Made by a program: the position numbers and the translations under genes. A stretch of 64,000 bases of DNA from Arthrobacter sp. SLBN-112 (GTDB taxonomy: Bacteria > Actinomycetota > Actinomycetes > Actinomycetales > Micrococcaceae). Location of the stretch: positions 1,736,001 to 1,800,000 of the forward strand of contig NZ_JAUSXY010000001.1 of NCBI RefSeq assembly GCF_030944625.1, given 5' to 3'. Below the pieces are notes generated by a model that saw only the letters and a list, made by a program, of their open reading frames with translations, searched no databases and was not told where the DNA came from. The stretch's first letter is position 1; each line of letters begins with the position of its first letter. This document shows positions 28,992 through 38,008 of the stretch, piece after piece.

Positions 28992-30443
28992 CTACTGAAC
29001 GGGAATTGCCGTGTACTTGTATTCGAGGAATTCTTCGATGCCGATCTTCCCGCCTTCGCGGCCCAGGCCGGATTGCTTGATTCCGCCAAACGGTGCGGCG
29101 GGATTGGAGACCAGACCGGTGTTCAAGCCCACCATCCCCACCTCCAGGGCGGCGGAAAAACGCATCGCCTTGTCCACGTCCTGGGTAAAGACGTAGCCCA
29201 CCAGGCCCCACGGGGTATCGTTGGCGCGCCGAATCACCTCATCCTCCCCATCGAACGATGAGATCGCAGCCACCGGGCCAAAGATTTCCGTGCCCATCAG
29301 CTCTGCATCCTCCGGAACGTCAACCAGGACGGTGGGTTCGAAGAAGTAGCCAGGGCCCTCCACCCGTCGTCCGCCGGTGAGGACACGCGCGCCCTTCTTC
29401 ACGGCGTCCGAGACCAAGGACTCCACCTTGTCCAAACCGGCCTGGCCGATCAGCGGCCCGACGTCGGTTCCGTCCACGGCGCCGTTGCCCACCCGCAGAT
29501 CGGACATCCGTTTGGCGAGCTTTTCGGCAAAGTCCCCTGCCAGGGTGCGGTGCACAAAGAAACGGTTCGCTGCCGTGCACGCTTCCCCCATATTCCGCAT
29601 CTTAGCCTTGAGGGCGCCATCGACGGCGCGTTCCAGGTCCGCGTCCGGCAGGACAATGAAGGGTGCGTTTCCGCCGAGTTCCATGGAAGAGCGCATCACG
29701 TTCCGGGCGGCCTGTTCCAGCAGGACCTTTCCCACCGCCGTCGAGCCCGTGAAGCTGACCTTTCGCGCTATGCCGCTGCTCATCCAGGGTTCCACCACTG
29801 TGGCGGCCCGGGCCGTGGTGACCACGTTCAGGACCCCGGCCGGCAGGCCGGCAACCCGGAAGATTTCCACCAGCGCCAGTGAGGTCAGCGGGGTCAGCTC
29901 GGCCGGCTTGAACACCATCGTGCAGCCCGCGGCCACCGCGGGGGCAATCTTCCGTGCCCCCATCGCCAAGGGGAAGTTCCAGGGCGTGACCAGCACGCAG
30001 GGCCCCACGGGCTCCTTGGTGACCATGATGCGGTTGTTCCCGTCAACCGTGCTGGTCTGGTCGCCTCCGACCCTGACGGCTTCTTCGGAAAACCAGCGCA
30101 GGAACTCGGCTCCGTAAGCCACTTCCCCCTTCGCCTCCGCCAGCGGCTTACCCATCTCCGCGGTCATGATGGCCGCCAGTGCATCGGTGTTCTTCAGCAC
30201 CAGCTCATAGGCGCGCCGCAGGATGTCGGCCCGATGCCGTGGGGCGCTGGCCGCCCACGCAGGCTGGGCCCGCCCCGCCGCCTCGATGGCGAGCCTGGCG
30301 TCCTCGGGGCCGCCGTCGGCCACGTGCGCGATCACCTCATGGGTGGCCGGGTTCTCCACCTCGAAGGTCGCTGCGGAGGCAGCGGGCCGCCATGTCCCGT
30401 CGATAAATAAGGCCGTCTTGAGGAGGGTAGGGTCAAAGCTCAT
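28992..30443 (-). CDS. gabD: NAD(P)-dependent succinate-semialdehyde dehydrogenase-like enzyme
   Basis: 483 aa aldehyde dehydrogenase. VTPWNFPLAMGARKIAPA, FTGSTAVGKVLLEQAA, MELGGNAPFIVL (catalytic Glu) and NMGEACTAANRF (catalytic Cys) are in the usual order, and it ends FGGIKQSGLGREGGKIGIEEFLEYKY as GabD enzymes do. It would oxidise succinate semialdehyde to succinate for the TCA cycle. The upstream aminotransferase would supply the semialdehyde, making a GabT-GabD pair. Other omega-semialdehydes are possible substrates. Confidence 0.9.
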   Translation of the reverse strand: MSFDPTLLKTALFIDGTWRPAASAATFEVENPATHEVIAHVADGGPEDARLAIEAAGRAQPAWAASAPRHRADILRRAYELVLKNTDALAAIMTAEMGKPLAEAKGEVAYGAEFLRWFSEEAVRVGGDQTSTVDGNNRIMVTKEPVGPCVLVTPWNFPLAMGARKIAPAVAAGCTMVFKPAELTPLTSLALVEIFRVAGLPAGVLNVVTTARAATVVEPWMSSGIARKVSFTGSTAVGKVLLEQAARNVMRSSMELGGNAPFIVLPDADLERAVDGALKAKMRNMGEACTAANRFFVHRTLAGDFAEKLAKRMSDLRVGNGAVDGTDVGPLIGQAGLDKVESLVSDAVKKGARVLTGGRRVEGPGYFFEPTVLVDVPEDAELMGTEIFGPVAAISSFDGEDEVIRRANDTPWGLVGYVFTQDVDKAMRFSAALEVGMVGLNTGLVSNPAAPFGGIKQSGLGREGGKIGIEEFLEYKYTAIPVQ

Positions 30444-30527
30444 CGTTCCACTTTCGCTGGGAGTATCGGGGAGCGGACGACGCCGGTGCGGCCACCAACG
30501 CCAGGGTTCCGCAAGGCGCCGGACCGG

Positions 30528-31781
30528 TCAGGCCGTGGCGGCCTTGAGTGCCTGGGTAAACCGCGCCAACCCGGACTCGATTTCCTCTCGGCTGACGTTC
30601 AATGCCGGAATAATGCGGATGACGTTTCCGTGCGGTCCGCAGGTGAGCAGCAGCAGTTCTTCGGCGACTGCGGCCTGTTGAACGGCAAGGGCGGTGGCCG
30701 CATCCGGGCTGTTGTCCGGGGCCGTGAACTCCACGCCCTGCATCAGTCCGAGGCCGCGGACGTTGCCGATGGAAGGAAAATCTCCGGCCAAGGTGTCCAG
30801 GCCTGCCCTGAGCTGCTCGCCGCGCTGGTGGGCGTTGGCCACGAGGCCTTCCCGTTCGATCACGGCCAGGGTGGCTACACCGGCGGCGGCCGCCACCGCG
30901 TTCCCGCCGTAGGTTCCGCCCTGGGAGCCCGGCCAGGCTTTGCCCATCAGGGCGGTGGAGGCAGCGATGGCCGAGATGGGGAAGCCGCTGGCCAGGCCCT
31001 TGGCCGTGATGAGGATGTCCGGGGTGATTCCGGCCCAGTTGTGGCCCCAGAACTTTCCGGTGCGGCCCACGCCGGCCTGGACTTCGTCAAGGATGAGGAG
31101 GATGCCCTGCCGGTCCGCGCGCTCCCGCAGGCCTTGCAGGAAGGCCGGGGGAGTGGGGAGGTAGCCGCCGTCGCCCAGGACGGGCTCGATGATGAAGGCC
31201 GCCGTGTCCGCGGGGCTGCTGACGGACACCAGCAGATGGTCCAGTTCCTTCAACGCGAAGTCGACGGCCGTCTGTACGTCCCAGCCGTAGCGGTAGGCGT
31301 AGGGGAAGGGGGCGATGTGCACGCCCCCCATCAGCGGCGAGAAACCTGACCGGAAGCGGGTGCCGGCAGTGGTGAGTGACGCTGCGCCGACGGTCCGGCC
31401 GTGGAATCCGCCTTGGAAGGAGATGATGTTCGGCCGCCCGGTGGCCATCCGCGCCAGGCGGACGGCGGCTTCGACGGCTTCCGCGCCGGTGGTCGCGTAG
31501 AAGACGCTGTCCAGGCCCACCGGCAGCACCTCACCGAGCTTTTCGGTGAGCTGGAGCAGGGGCTGGTGCATCACTGTGGTGTATTGCGCGTGGACAATCC
31601 TGCCTACCTGTTCCCGGGCTGCGGCCACCACGTCGGGGTGGCAGTGGCCGGTGCTGGTCACGCCGATCCCGGTGGTGAAGTCGAGGTACTGCTTGCCGTC
31701 GGTTGCATGGATCCAGCTGCCGGCGGCATGGTCCACGATGACCGGGGTGGCCTGCTTGAGCAGCGGGCTGAGAGTTGCCAT
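30528..31781 (-). CDS. Class III aminotransferase (4-aminobutyrate type)
   Basis: 417 aa from the ATG at 31781; the longer frame runs back into the oxidase gene. PLP fold motifs: GIGVTSTGHCHPDV, YATTGAEAVEAAVRLAR, SFQGGFHGRTVGAASLT, LILDEVQAGVGRTGKFW and ILITAKGLASGFPIS with the Schiff-base lysine. These match 4-aminobutyrate and other omega-amino-acid aminotransferases. It makes an aldehyde for the downstream dehydrogenase. Exact amine donor is not decided by sequence; GABA is the first guess because GabD follows. Confidence 0.88.
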   Translation of the reverse strand: MATLSPLLKQATPVIVDHAAGSWIHATDGKQYLDFTTGIGVTSTGHCHPDVVAAAREQVGRIVHAQYTTVMHQPLLQLTEKLGEVLPVGLDSVFYATTGAEAVEAAVRLARMATGRPNIISFQGGFHGRTVGAASLTTAGTRFRSGFSPLMGGVHIAPFPYAYRYGWDVQTAVDFALKELDHLLVSVSSPADTAAFIIEPVLGDGGYLPTPPAFLQGLRERADRQGILLILDEVQAGVGRTGKFWGHNWAGITPDILITAKGLASGFPISAIAASTALMGKAWPGSQGGTYGGNAVAAAAGVATLAVIEREGLVANAHQRGEQLRAGLDTLAGDFPSIGNVRGLGLMQGVEFTAPDNSPDAATALAVQQAAVAEELLLLTCGPHGNVIRIIPALNVSREEIESGLARFTQALKAATA

Positions 31782-31809
31782 GGGGCATCCGTTCTCTGTG
31801 TTGGAGTAA

Positions 31810-32949
31810 TCAGTGCGAGCTGAAGCGTTGGGGCCGGACGAAGTCCAGTCCGTCAATCCGTTGCTTTCCCAGCGCCTCGAGGGCGGCGATTTCGCCGAAT
31901 CCGGACGCCATTTTGAAGCCTGCGCCGGAGAAGCCGGTGGCGTAGTAGATCCCGCTGCCCTGCCGCGCCCTGCCCAGCAGGGGGTGGCCGTCGGACGTGA
32001 ACAGGTCCGGGTAGGCGTCGGAACGGACAATGTTCGGGTGGAGGCCCGGAAAGAACTCCCTCACCGTATCGGTGGTCTCGAGGGTTTCGGCGGGCGTCAG
32101 TTCCCGCATTACCGATTCTGCGGTGTCGGCAAGCGTGGTCCTGGCATCCAAGGTGGCCTTCACCGTCACGCCGTCCACACTGGGTGCCCCGTACATGGAC
32201 TTTTCACCCGAGATGCGGATGAAGATGGGAAAGCGGTCGGGAGCGAAGCTTGCCGCGTCCTTGGCCACGAACCAGGTGAGGTAGCAGCGGTGGGGGACGC
32301 TGGCGTTGGCCAGTTCCGCCGGCATCAGCTTCCGGGACCAGGCGCCTGAAGCGACGACGACGTTCTCGAATGTCCAGTTGCGCGCACCCGAGGTGATCCT
32401 GACGCCGTCGTCCGTTTCAACGATGGCGTCGATCGGCGTATCGGTGAGCACGGCCGCCCCGTTGGCCTGGGCCGCTGCCACGGCAGAAGTCACGGCGCGG
32501 TCGGTTCGGAGAGCGCCCCCGTGCGGATCGAAGACGGCGGCGTCGTCCGGGCGAAGGTTGTGCTGTGGATAGCGTTCGGCCATGTCCTTGTGGCTAAGGA
32601 GTTCATGGTCGGCGCCGTTGAGCCTGGTGGTCTCCAACAGCGCGGTCAGGTAGGGCCCGCCTGCAGTCCCTATCGAAAGGCCGCCGCAGCGGAGGAGGAT
32701 GTCCTGGCCGGCTTCGGCTTCCAGCTCGCGCCACAGCGTGCGGGAGCGCGCCATGATGGGGTAGTAGCCGGGGAGGCCCCGGTACAGCATGCGGAACAGC
32801 CGGGTGTCCCCGCCAACTGCGCTGCGTGTGTGCCCGGGGGTGGCTGCCTCGAATCCCACCACCTGGTCCGTGAGGCGGGAGGCCTGCCACAGGGCCATGC
32901 TGCCGATGCTGCCGAGGCCGACGACGGCGAGTTTCCCGTCCACGGTCAC
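31810..32949 (-). CDS. FAD-dependent amine oxidase of the monomeric sarcosine oxidase family
   Basis: 379 aa. The FAD-binding [16 protein letters not shown] near the N-terminus, [22 protein letters not shown], a middle [14 protein letters not shown] and a C-terminal [20 protein letters not shown] match monomeric sarcosine oxidase and N-methyltryptophan oxidase. FAD is often linked covalently to a cysteine near residue 315 in this family; I did not identify it with certainty. It would oxidise a secondary or primary amine, releasing H2O2. It overlaps the ABC ATPase gene by four bases (32946-32949), placing it downstream of the importer in the operon. Confidence 0.85.
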   Translation of the reverse strand: MTVDGKLAVVGLGSIGSMALWQASRLTDQVVGFEAATPGHTRSAVGGDTRLFRMLYRGLPGYYPIMARSRTLWRELEAEAGQDILLRCGGLSIGTAGGPYLTALLETTRLNGADHELLSHKDMAERYPQHNLRPDDAAVFDPHGGALRTDRAVTSAVAAAQANGAAVLTDTPIDAIVETDDGVRITSGARNWTFENVVVASGAWSRKLMPAELANASVPHRCYLTWFVAKDAASFAPDRFPIFIRISGEKSMYGAPSVDGVTVKATLDARTTLADTAESVMRELTPAETLETTDTVREFFPGLHPNIVRSDAYPDLFTSDGHPLLGRARQGSGIYYATGFSGAGFKMASGFGEIAALEALGKQRIDGLDFVRPQRFSSH

Positions 32950-33750
32950 AGCACCTTCTGGAGGAAGGACTTGGTCCGCGTTTCCTGGGGGTGGGCCAGG
33001 ACCTGCCGCGCGTCGCCGCGCTCAACCACGCAGCCGTCATCCATGAAAATGAGTGAGTCTGCCACTTCGCGGGCGAAACCCATCTCATGGGTCACCACTA
33101 CCATGGTCATTCCTTTCTTGGCCAAGCCCTGCATCACGGCGAGCACTTCGCCCACCTTTTCGGGGTCCAGGGCGCTGGTGGGTTCGTCAAAGAGCATGAT
33201 TTGCGGGTCCATGGCCAAGGCCCGGGCAATGGCCACGCGCTGCTGTTGTCCGCCGGAAAGCTGGGCGGGGTAGTAGTCGCCAAATCCGGAAAGTCCGACG
33301 TCGGCCAGCAGCTCGTGTGCCCGCCGGCCGGCTGCTTCCTTGTCGCCGCGCTTGACCAGCACGGGACCGGCGGTGATGTTCTGGTGGGCGGTCATGTTGG
33401 GGAACAGGTTGAACTGTTGGAAGACCATCCCTATGCGGGTGCGCTGTTCCGCCAGTTTCTTCCGGCTGACCGCGTGGTAGGCGTGTTCGGTTTCGTAGTA
33501 GCCGAAGTCCTCGCCGTTCATTTTGAGCAACCCCGGAGTCCACGGTTTCCAGGCCGTTCATGCAGCGCAGCAGCGTCGACTTGCCGGAGCCGCTGGGGCC
33601 GATGATGCAGCAGATCTCGCCGCTGGCGATCTCGAGGTTGATGTTCTTGAGGACCTTCTTGGCGCCGAAGGATTTTTCGATGCCCCGGGCCAGGACGGTG
33701 CCGTCGCAGGCAACGGTCCCGCCGTCGGCCAATGCTGGACTGGTGGTCAT
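32946..33750 (-). pseudogene. Polar amino-acid ABC transporter ATPase, frameshifted
   Basis: The 5' part (start 33750) has [25 protein letters not shown] with Walker A. The 3' part continues in another frame as [13 protein letters not shown], with [27 protein letters not shown] (signature), [13 protein letters not shown] (Walker B) and VVVTHEM, ending FLQKVL. The break falls in a run of four cytosines at 33531-33534 (+ strand). Removing one base restores a normal ~267-aa GlnQ/HisP-type ATPase. All motifs are intact on both sides, so a homopolymer error is likely, but a real lesion would disable the importer. Confidence 0.82.
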
Positions 33751-34673
33751 CGCGCGATTCCTTCCGGAGCGGTGAGCTTCCTGGCCTTGCGGGGGATGGT
33801 GGCAGCTGACCGGTTGTATTTCTTTTCGAGCAGGGACTGCGGGTAGCTGAGCACCAGGGTCATCACCAGGTACCACAGGCTCGCCACGATGAGCAGCGGG
33901 ATGGTCTGGTAGTTCCGGGCGTAGATCAGCTGGGCGCTCTGCAGCAGTTCCGCGACGCCCAGGACGCTGACCAGGGAGGTCTCCTTGAACATGCCGATCG
34001 CTTGGTTCCCGGTGGCCGGGATGATGGAGGGCATGGCCTGCGGAATGATGATCTTCCGCATTTTGGTGAAGCTGCCCATGCCCAGCGAATCGGCCGCCTC
34101 GATTTGGCCTTTCCCCACGGAGGAGAAGCCGCCGCGGATGATCTCGGCCATATAGGCGGCCTCGTTCAGGGTCAGCCCGACGATCGCGGCGGTGATCGGT
34201 GCCATGAGGGCGTTGACGTCCACCGCCTGCTGGATGTTGGTGAACGGGATCCCGATGGTGAGGTTGGGGTACAGGGCTGCGATGTTGAACCAGAAGATCA
34301 GCTGGACCAGGACCGGGGTCCCCCTGAAGAAGGTGATGTAGACCCCGGCCGTGGCTGCGATGGGCTTGATCCGCGAGGAGCGCATGATGGCCAGTCCCAG
34401 GCCCAGGAGGGTTCCGAGTGCCATGCTCACCACCGTGAGCATGATGGTGAGTACCAGGCCACGCAGGATGCTCTCCTGCGTGAAGTACTGCGCCACGACG
34501 TCCCATTTGAAGTTGGGGTTGGTGGAGACGGAGAAGAGGATTCCTGCTGCCACCAGGATGCACACGCACCAGGCGGCATATTCGAAAGCGCTCCTGCGCC
34601 GGAGCCTCGGTTTGAGGATCCCGTCGGTCTGGCTCATTGTTGTCTCTTTCCCTTCGGAAACCACGGACTGCAT
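33747..34673 (-). CDS. Polar amino-acid ABC transporter permease
   Basis: 308 aa. The ATG at 34673 has AGGAG five bases upstream, overlapping the end of the binding-protein gene; an internal ATG at 34637 is an alternative. After a basic N-terminus come about five helices with the HisM-type core: ITFFRGTPVLVQLIFWF, then EAAYMAEIIRGGFSSVGKGQIEAADSLGM, the EAA loop that contacts the ATPase. Only one permease gene is present, so the membrane part is likely a homodimer. The stop overlaps the ATPase start by four bases. Confidence 0.9.
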   Translation of the reverse strand: MQSVVSEGKETTMSQTDGILKPRLRRRSAFEYAAWCVCILVAAGILFSVSTNPNFKWDVVAQYFTQESILRGLVLTIMLTVVSMALGTLLGLGLAIMRSSRIKPIAATAGVYITFFRGTPVLVQLIFWFNIAALYPNLTIGIPFTNIQQAVDVNALMAPITAAIVGLTLNEAAYMAEIIRGGFSSVGKGQIEAADSLGMGSFTKMRKIIIPQAMPSIIPATGNQAIGMFKETSLVSVLGVAELLQSAQLIYARNYQTIPLLIVASLWYLVMTLVLSYPQSLLEKKYNRSAATIPRKARKLTAPEGIAR

Positions 34674-34684
34674 GGCCGCTCCTG

Positions 34685-35611
34685 CTAGTTCAGCTTGGCT
34701 TCGGTGATTCCCCCGTTGGTCAGCCCCCAGTTGGCCAGGGACTGCTTGTATTCAGGGCTGTCCAGGACATCCTGGACAGCTTTCTGCAGTGCCGGCGTCA
34801 GGGCAGAGCCCTTCTTCAGGCCGATGGATACGGTATCCACGGAGCGCGTATCCACTTGGGGTGTGAGCACCTTGAAGGTGTTGGGTTGCTGCTTGTCTGC
34901 CCAGGCAAGGGCGGTGGTGTCATAGAACACGCCGTCCACGCGCTTGGAGGCGAGCTGGGTCAGGGCGTCCTGGACGTTGGGCAGCACTACTGCGTTGATG
35001 GCCGGCTTGCCTTTGGAGGTGCAGGTCCAGTCGGACACGTTGGGCAGGTGGACCAGTTGGGCGTTGGAGCCCTTGGTCACTGCGATGTTCTTGCCGCACA
35101 TGTCGTCGTTGCTGATGTTCTGCGGGTTGCCGGCGGCGACGGCAACGGAGACGCCGTCGCTGAAGTAGTCCACCATGTCCAGGACCTTCAGGCGCTCTGC
35201 CGTGGGAGACATGGTGGTGGCCGTGAAGTCGTACCGGCCGGCGTCGATGCCCGGAATGATGGTGTCGAACGCCGTGTTCTCGAACTTCAGCTTCAGTCCG
35301 AGCTTCTTGGCCACCAGGCGCGCGATGTCCGGGTTCAGTCCGATGGGAGTGGTGTTGTCGTCGGCGAGGAATGTGGTGGGGGGATAATGCAGGTCCATGG
35401 CAACCGTCAGTTCGCCCTTGTCCTTGATGGACTGGGGGAGCAGCGCCGTTGCTGCCTGGTCGGTCTGGACGTTCTCGGAGATGTCTGCTGTGTTGGACGC
35501 CTTGGAGCCCTCCGGGGCCGGGGTGCTGGCGGCGGTGCCGCCGCAGCCGGCGAGTGCGAGCACGACGGCGAGTCCTGCGGTGGCGGTCTGTACTTTGTTT
35601 CTGGCCTTCAT
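34685..35611 (-). CDS. ABC transporter substrate-binding lipoprotein, amino-acid type
   Basis: 308 aa from the ATG at 35611 (GAAGGGAAGC upstream; a TTG 15 bases earlier is less likely). The lipobox LALAGCGG gives a lipidated cysteine. The type II periplasmic-binding fold follows: KGELTVAMDLHYPPTTF, GLNPDIARLVAKKLGLKLKF, AGRYDFTATTMSPTAERL and KNIAVTKGSNAQLV. The residue normally arginine in amino-acid binders lies in the SPTAERL stretch. The ligand is probably a zwitterionic amine or amino acid fed to the downstream oxidase and aminotransferase. First gene of the leftward operon. Confidence 0.9.
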   Translation of the reverse strand: MKARNKVQTATAGLAVVLALAGCGGTAASTPAPEGSKASNTADISENVQTDQAATALLPQSIKDKGELTVAMDLHYPPTTFLADDNTTPIGLNPDIARLVAKKLGLKLKFENTAFDTIIPGIDAGRYDFTATTMSPTAERLKVLDMVDYFSDGVSVAVAAGNPQNISNDDMCGKNIAVTKGSNAQLVHLPNVSDWTCTSKGKPAINAVVLPNVQDALTQLASKRVDGVFYDTTALAWADKQQPNTFKVLTPQVDTRSVDTVSIGLKKGSALTPALQKAVQDVLDSPEYKQSLANWGLTNGGITEAKLN

Positions 35612-35787
35612 GGTGCTTCCCTTCAAACGGGAACAGGTGCGGATGGCATCTGTTGTGGGTGCAGTGGGGTCCCATCTTCATCCGGGCAGGAGAGGAAGCC
35701 TGCGGCGCGGAGGGTGGGAGGGCTGGAAAGGTGTACTGGATGCCTTTGTGGTCCGGATCACCTCGGCATCTACGGCAATGCAATCAT

Positions 35788-35809
35788 CCAAATTGCAGAT
35801 TGTCGACGA
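35788..35809 (-). promoter_or_regulatory. Probable GntR operator and leftward promoter element
   Basis: Read on the minus strand the arm is TCGTCGACAATCTGCAATTT. Its TCGACA lies 17-18 bases from a weak -10 toward the binding-protein gene. It is the mirror image of the element at 35872-35895 (16 of 18 core bases match). Confidence 0.55.
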
Positions 35810-35871
35810 TTTTTGGAAAAAATCCTGAACAATTTTCCGGCCCGAAACAATCACGGGTCCACTCATTGAAA

Positions 35872-35895
35872 CTGTTGACAATCTACAATTTACGG
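35872..35895 (+). promoter_or_regulatory. Probable GntR operator and rightward promoter element
   Basis: CTGTTGACAATCTACAATTT contains TTGACA, followed after 18 bases by TAGAGT, a reasonable vegetative promoter for the HAD-oxidase operon. A GATTGTC[GA]AC core is shared with the inverted copy 62 bases upstream, in the size range of FadR-type sites. Confidence 0.6.
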
Positions 35896-36017
35896 CCCTA
35901 GAGTCGGAGCCACCGGCCCCGGCGAAGCTCCCGCGGAGCCGACCTTGATTCCCTGATTCCCCTTCCGGCCTCCGGCACTTCAAGCCGCCAGGCACCTCTC
36001 TTGCGAACGGATGATCC

Positions 36018-36696
36018 ATGGCAACCACCGAATTCCGGCCCGAATACATCTCCTTCGATTGCTACGGCACCCTGATCAACTACCAGATCGAACCCACCAC
36101 CCGGCACCTCCTGCAGGGGCGCGTACCCGAAGAACAGATGCCGGCATTCATGCGGGACTTCCGCAACTACCGCTACGACCAGGTGTGCGGTGAGTATTAC
36201 GCCTACGAACAGGTCCTCCAGGACGCGTACGACCGCGTCTGCAAAAAGTGGAACCTGGAACTCACCCCGGACGCCGGCAGGCAGCTCGGGGACGCCGTCC
36301 GCGGCTGGGGCGCGCACGATGATGTCCCGGCACCCCTCAAGACCATGGGGGAGAACTTCAAGCTGGTTATCCTCTCCAACGCGGACACCAGCTTCCTGGA
36401 CATCAGCGTCCCCCGGCTCGGCGCCGAGTTCCATGCGGTATACACGGCAGAGCAGGCCGGCTTCTACAAGCCCCGGTACGGTGCTTTCGAATACATGCTG
36501 GACCAGCTCAATGCGGCTCCCCAGGACGTCCTGCCTGCACGTTTCCTCCCACACCCGGTACGACCTCATGCCCGCCTTCGACCTCGGCTTCACCAACACA
36601 GTGATGCTGGACCGTGGCTACGATCCACACAGCCCGGCCTACAACTACACCACCGTCAACTCCCTGGACGAGCTCAACAAGCTCCTGGGCCTCTAA
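36018..36696 (+). pseudogene. Haloacid dehalogenase-like hydrolase, frameshifted by a 4-bp duplication
   Basis: The N-terminal part starts MATTEFRPEYISFDCYGTLINY (DxYGT, HAD motif I), with LVILSNADTSF (motif II) and GFYKPRYGAFEYML (motif III lysine). After DVL at about 36530 the frame breaks; HVSSHTRYDLMPAF to LDELNKLLGL continues in another frame to 36696. The DNA there reads CCTGCCTG, so one extra CCTG explains the shift. Restored length is ~224 aa, typical of haloacid dehalogenase type II. It opens the rightward catabolic operon. A four-base tandem duplication looks more like a real mutation than a base-calling slip, but reads should be checked. Confidence 0.8.
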
Positions 36697-36722
36697 GTCC
36701 CTGCCGACCCGAAAGGCCACCC

Positions 36723-38000
36723 GTGAAACTCACCCCCTATTGGCTGGACACGGCCGAACCGTCCGGGGACTACCGCCGCAACCCGGTCCCCGAAACAGTG
36801 GACGTGGCCATTATCGGAGCAGGATTCACGGGGCTGTCCGCGGCGCTGGAATTCAGCAGGCAAGGCGCCAGTGTGGCGGTCCTGGAACGGCACACCGTGG
36901 GCTGGGGCGCATCCGGACGGAACGGCGGCATGGCCACCACCGGCCTGGCCATCGGATTCAACACCGCGGTCAAGCGCTACGGCGGCACCCGGGCCGTGGA
37001 GATGTTCCGCGAATACAACGATGCCATCGGCACCATCGAGAAACTGGTCCATGACAACGGCATCGACTGCGACTACAAGCGGCACGGCAAGCTGTCCCTT
37101 GCCTATCATCCCTCGCACTATGAGGGCATGCTGAAGTCCCGGGAGCAGCTGGCCGCCCTGGCGGATTACCACGTCACCACCATCCCCAAGGCGGAGATCC
37201 ACAGCGAGATCGGCACCGATTTCTACCACGGCGCCATGCTGGACCCGCTGGGCGCCGGGCTGCATGTGGGCAAGTTCGTGCACGGGCTGGCCAAAGCCGC
37301 GTCCGACGCCGGCGCCACGCTGTGCGAGGACGCTGCGGTGACTGAGCTGAAGAAAGTCACGGGCACCGTCCACGACGTCCACACCACCCGCGGAATTGTC
37401 CGGGCCAAGCAGGTGCTCGTTGCCACCAGCGGCTACACGGGCGGCGTTACCCCCTGGCTGCAGCGTCGCGTGATTCCGGTGGGCAGCTTCATCATCGTCA
37501 CGGACCCGCTGCCGGAGGACGTGGTCAACCGGATCCTGCCCAACAGGCGCCAGGCCTCGGACAGCAAGATGCTCACCTACTACTTCAGGATCACCCCGGA
37601 CAACCGCCTGCTGTTCGGCGGCCGGGCACGGTTTGCACTCTCCAGTCCGGACTCGGACGTGAAGAGCGGTGAAATCCTGCGCAAGGCCATGCTGGAACTG
37701 TTTCCCTACCTCAGCAGCGCCCGGGTGGACTACACCTGGGGCGGCCTGGTGGACCTGTCAATGGACCAGATGGTGCACGCGGGCCAGCACGACGGGCTGT
37801 TCTATTCGCTGTGCTACAGCGGCCACGGCGTGCAAATGGCAGCGCACATGGGCAAGCGGATGGCCGCCTACATGGGCGGCGACACTTCGGCCAACGTATG
37901 GGCAGGGCTGAAGAACCCGCCCGTGCCCGGGCACTTCGGGCCGCCCTGGTTCCTGCCGTTCATTGGCGCGGCGGCAAAAATCATCGACCGGATCAGTTAG
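36723..38000 (+). CDS. FAD-dependent oxidoreductase, gamma-glutamylputrescine oxidase-like
   Basis: 425 aa from the GTG at 36723 with GAAAGG upstream. The N-terminal YWLDTAEP precedes the FAD motif VAIIGAGFTGLSAALEFSRQG and VGWGASGRNGGMATTG, both typical of PuuB/OrdL oxidases. The C-terminal half has LVATSGYTGG, RLLFGGRARF and SGHGVQMAAHMGKRMA, the second FAD contact. The family oxidises amines or glutamylated polyamines to aldehydes. An aldehyde dehydrogenase follows eight bases after the stop, which fits. No puuA or puuD is visible, so a true glutamyl-putrescine pathway is not shown. Confidence 0.88.
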   Translation: MKLTPYWLDTAEPSGDYRRNPVPETVDVAIIGAGFTGLSAALEFSRQGASVAVLERHTVGWGASGRNGGMATTGLAIGFNTAVKRYGGTRAVEMFREYNDAIGTIEKLVHDNGIDCDYKRHGKLSLAYHPSHYEGMLKSREQLAALADYHVTTIPKAEIHSEIGTDFYHGAMLDPLGAGLHVGKFVHGLAKAASDAGATLCEDAAVTELKKVTGTVHDVHTTRGIVRAKQVLVATSGYTGGVTPWLQRRVIPVGSFIIVTDPLPEDVVNRILPNRRQASDSKMLTYYFRITPDNRLLFGGRARFALSSPDSDVKSGEILRKAMLELFPYLSSARVDYTWGGLVDLSMDQMVHAGQHDGLFYSLCYSGHGVQMAAHMGKRMAAYMGGDTSANVWAGLKNPPVPGHFGPPWFLPFIGAAAKIIDRIS

Positions 38001-38008
38001 GACGCCGC

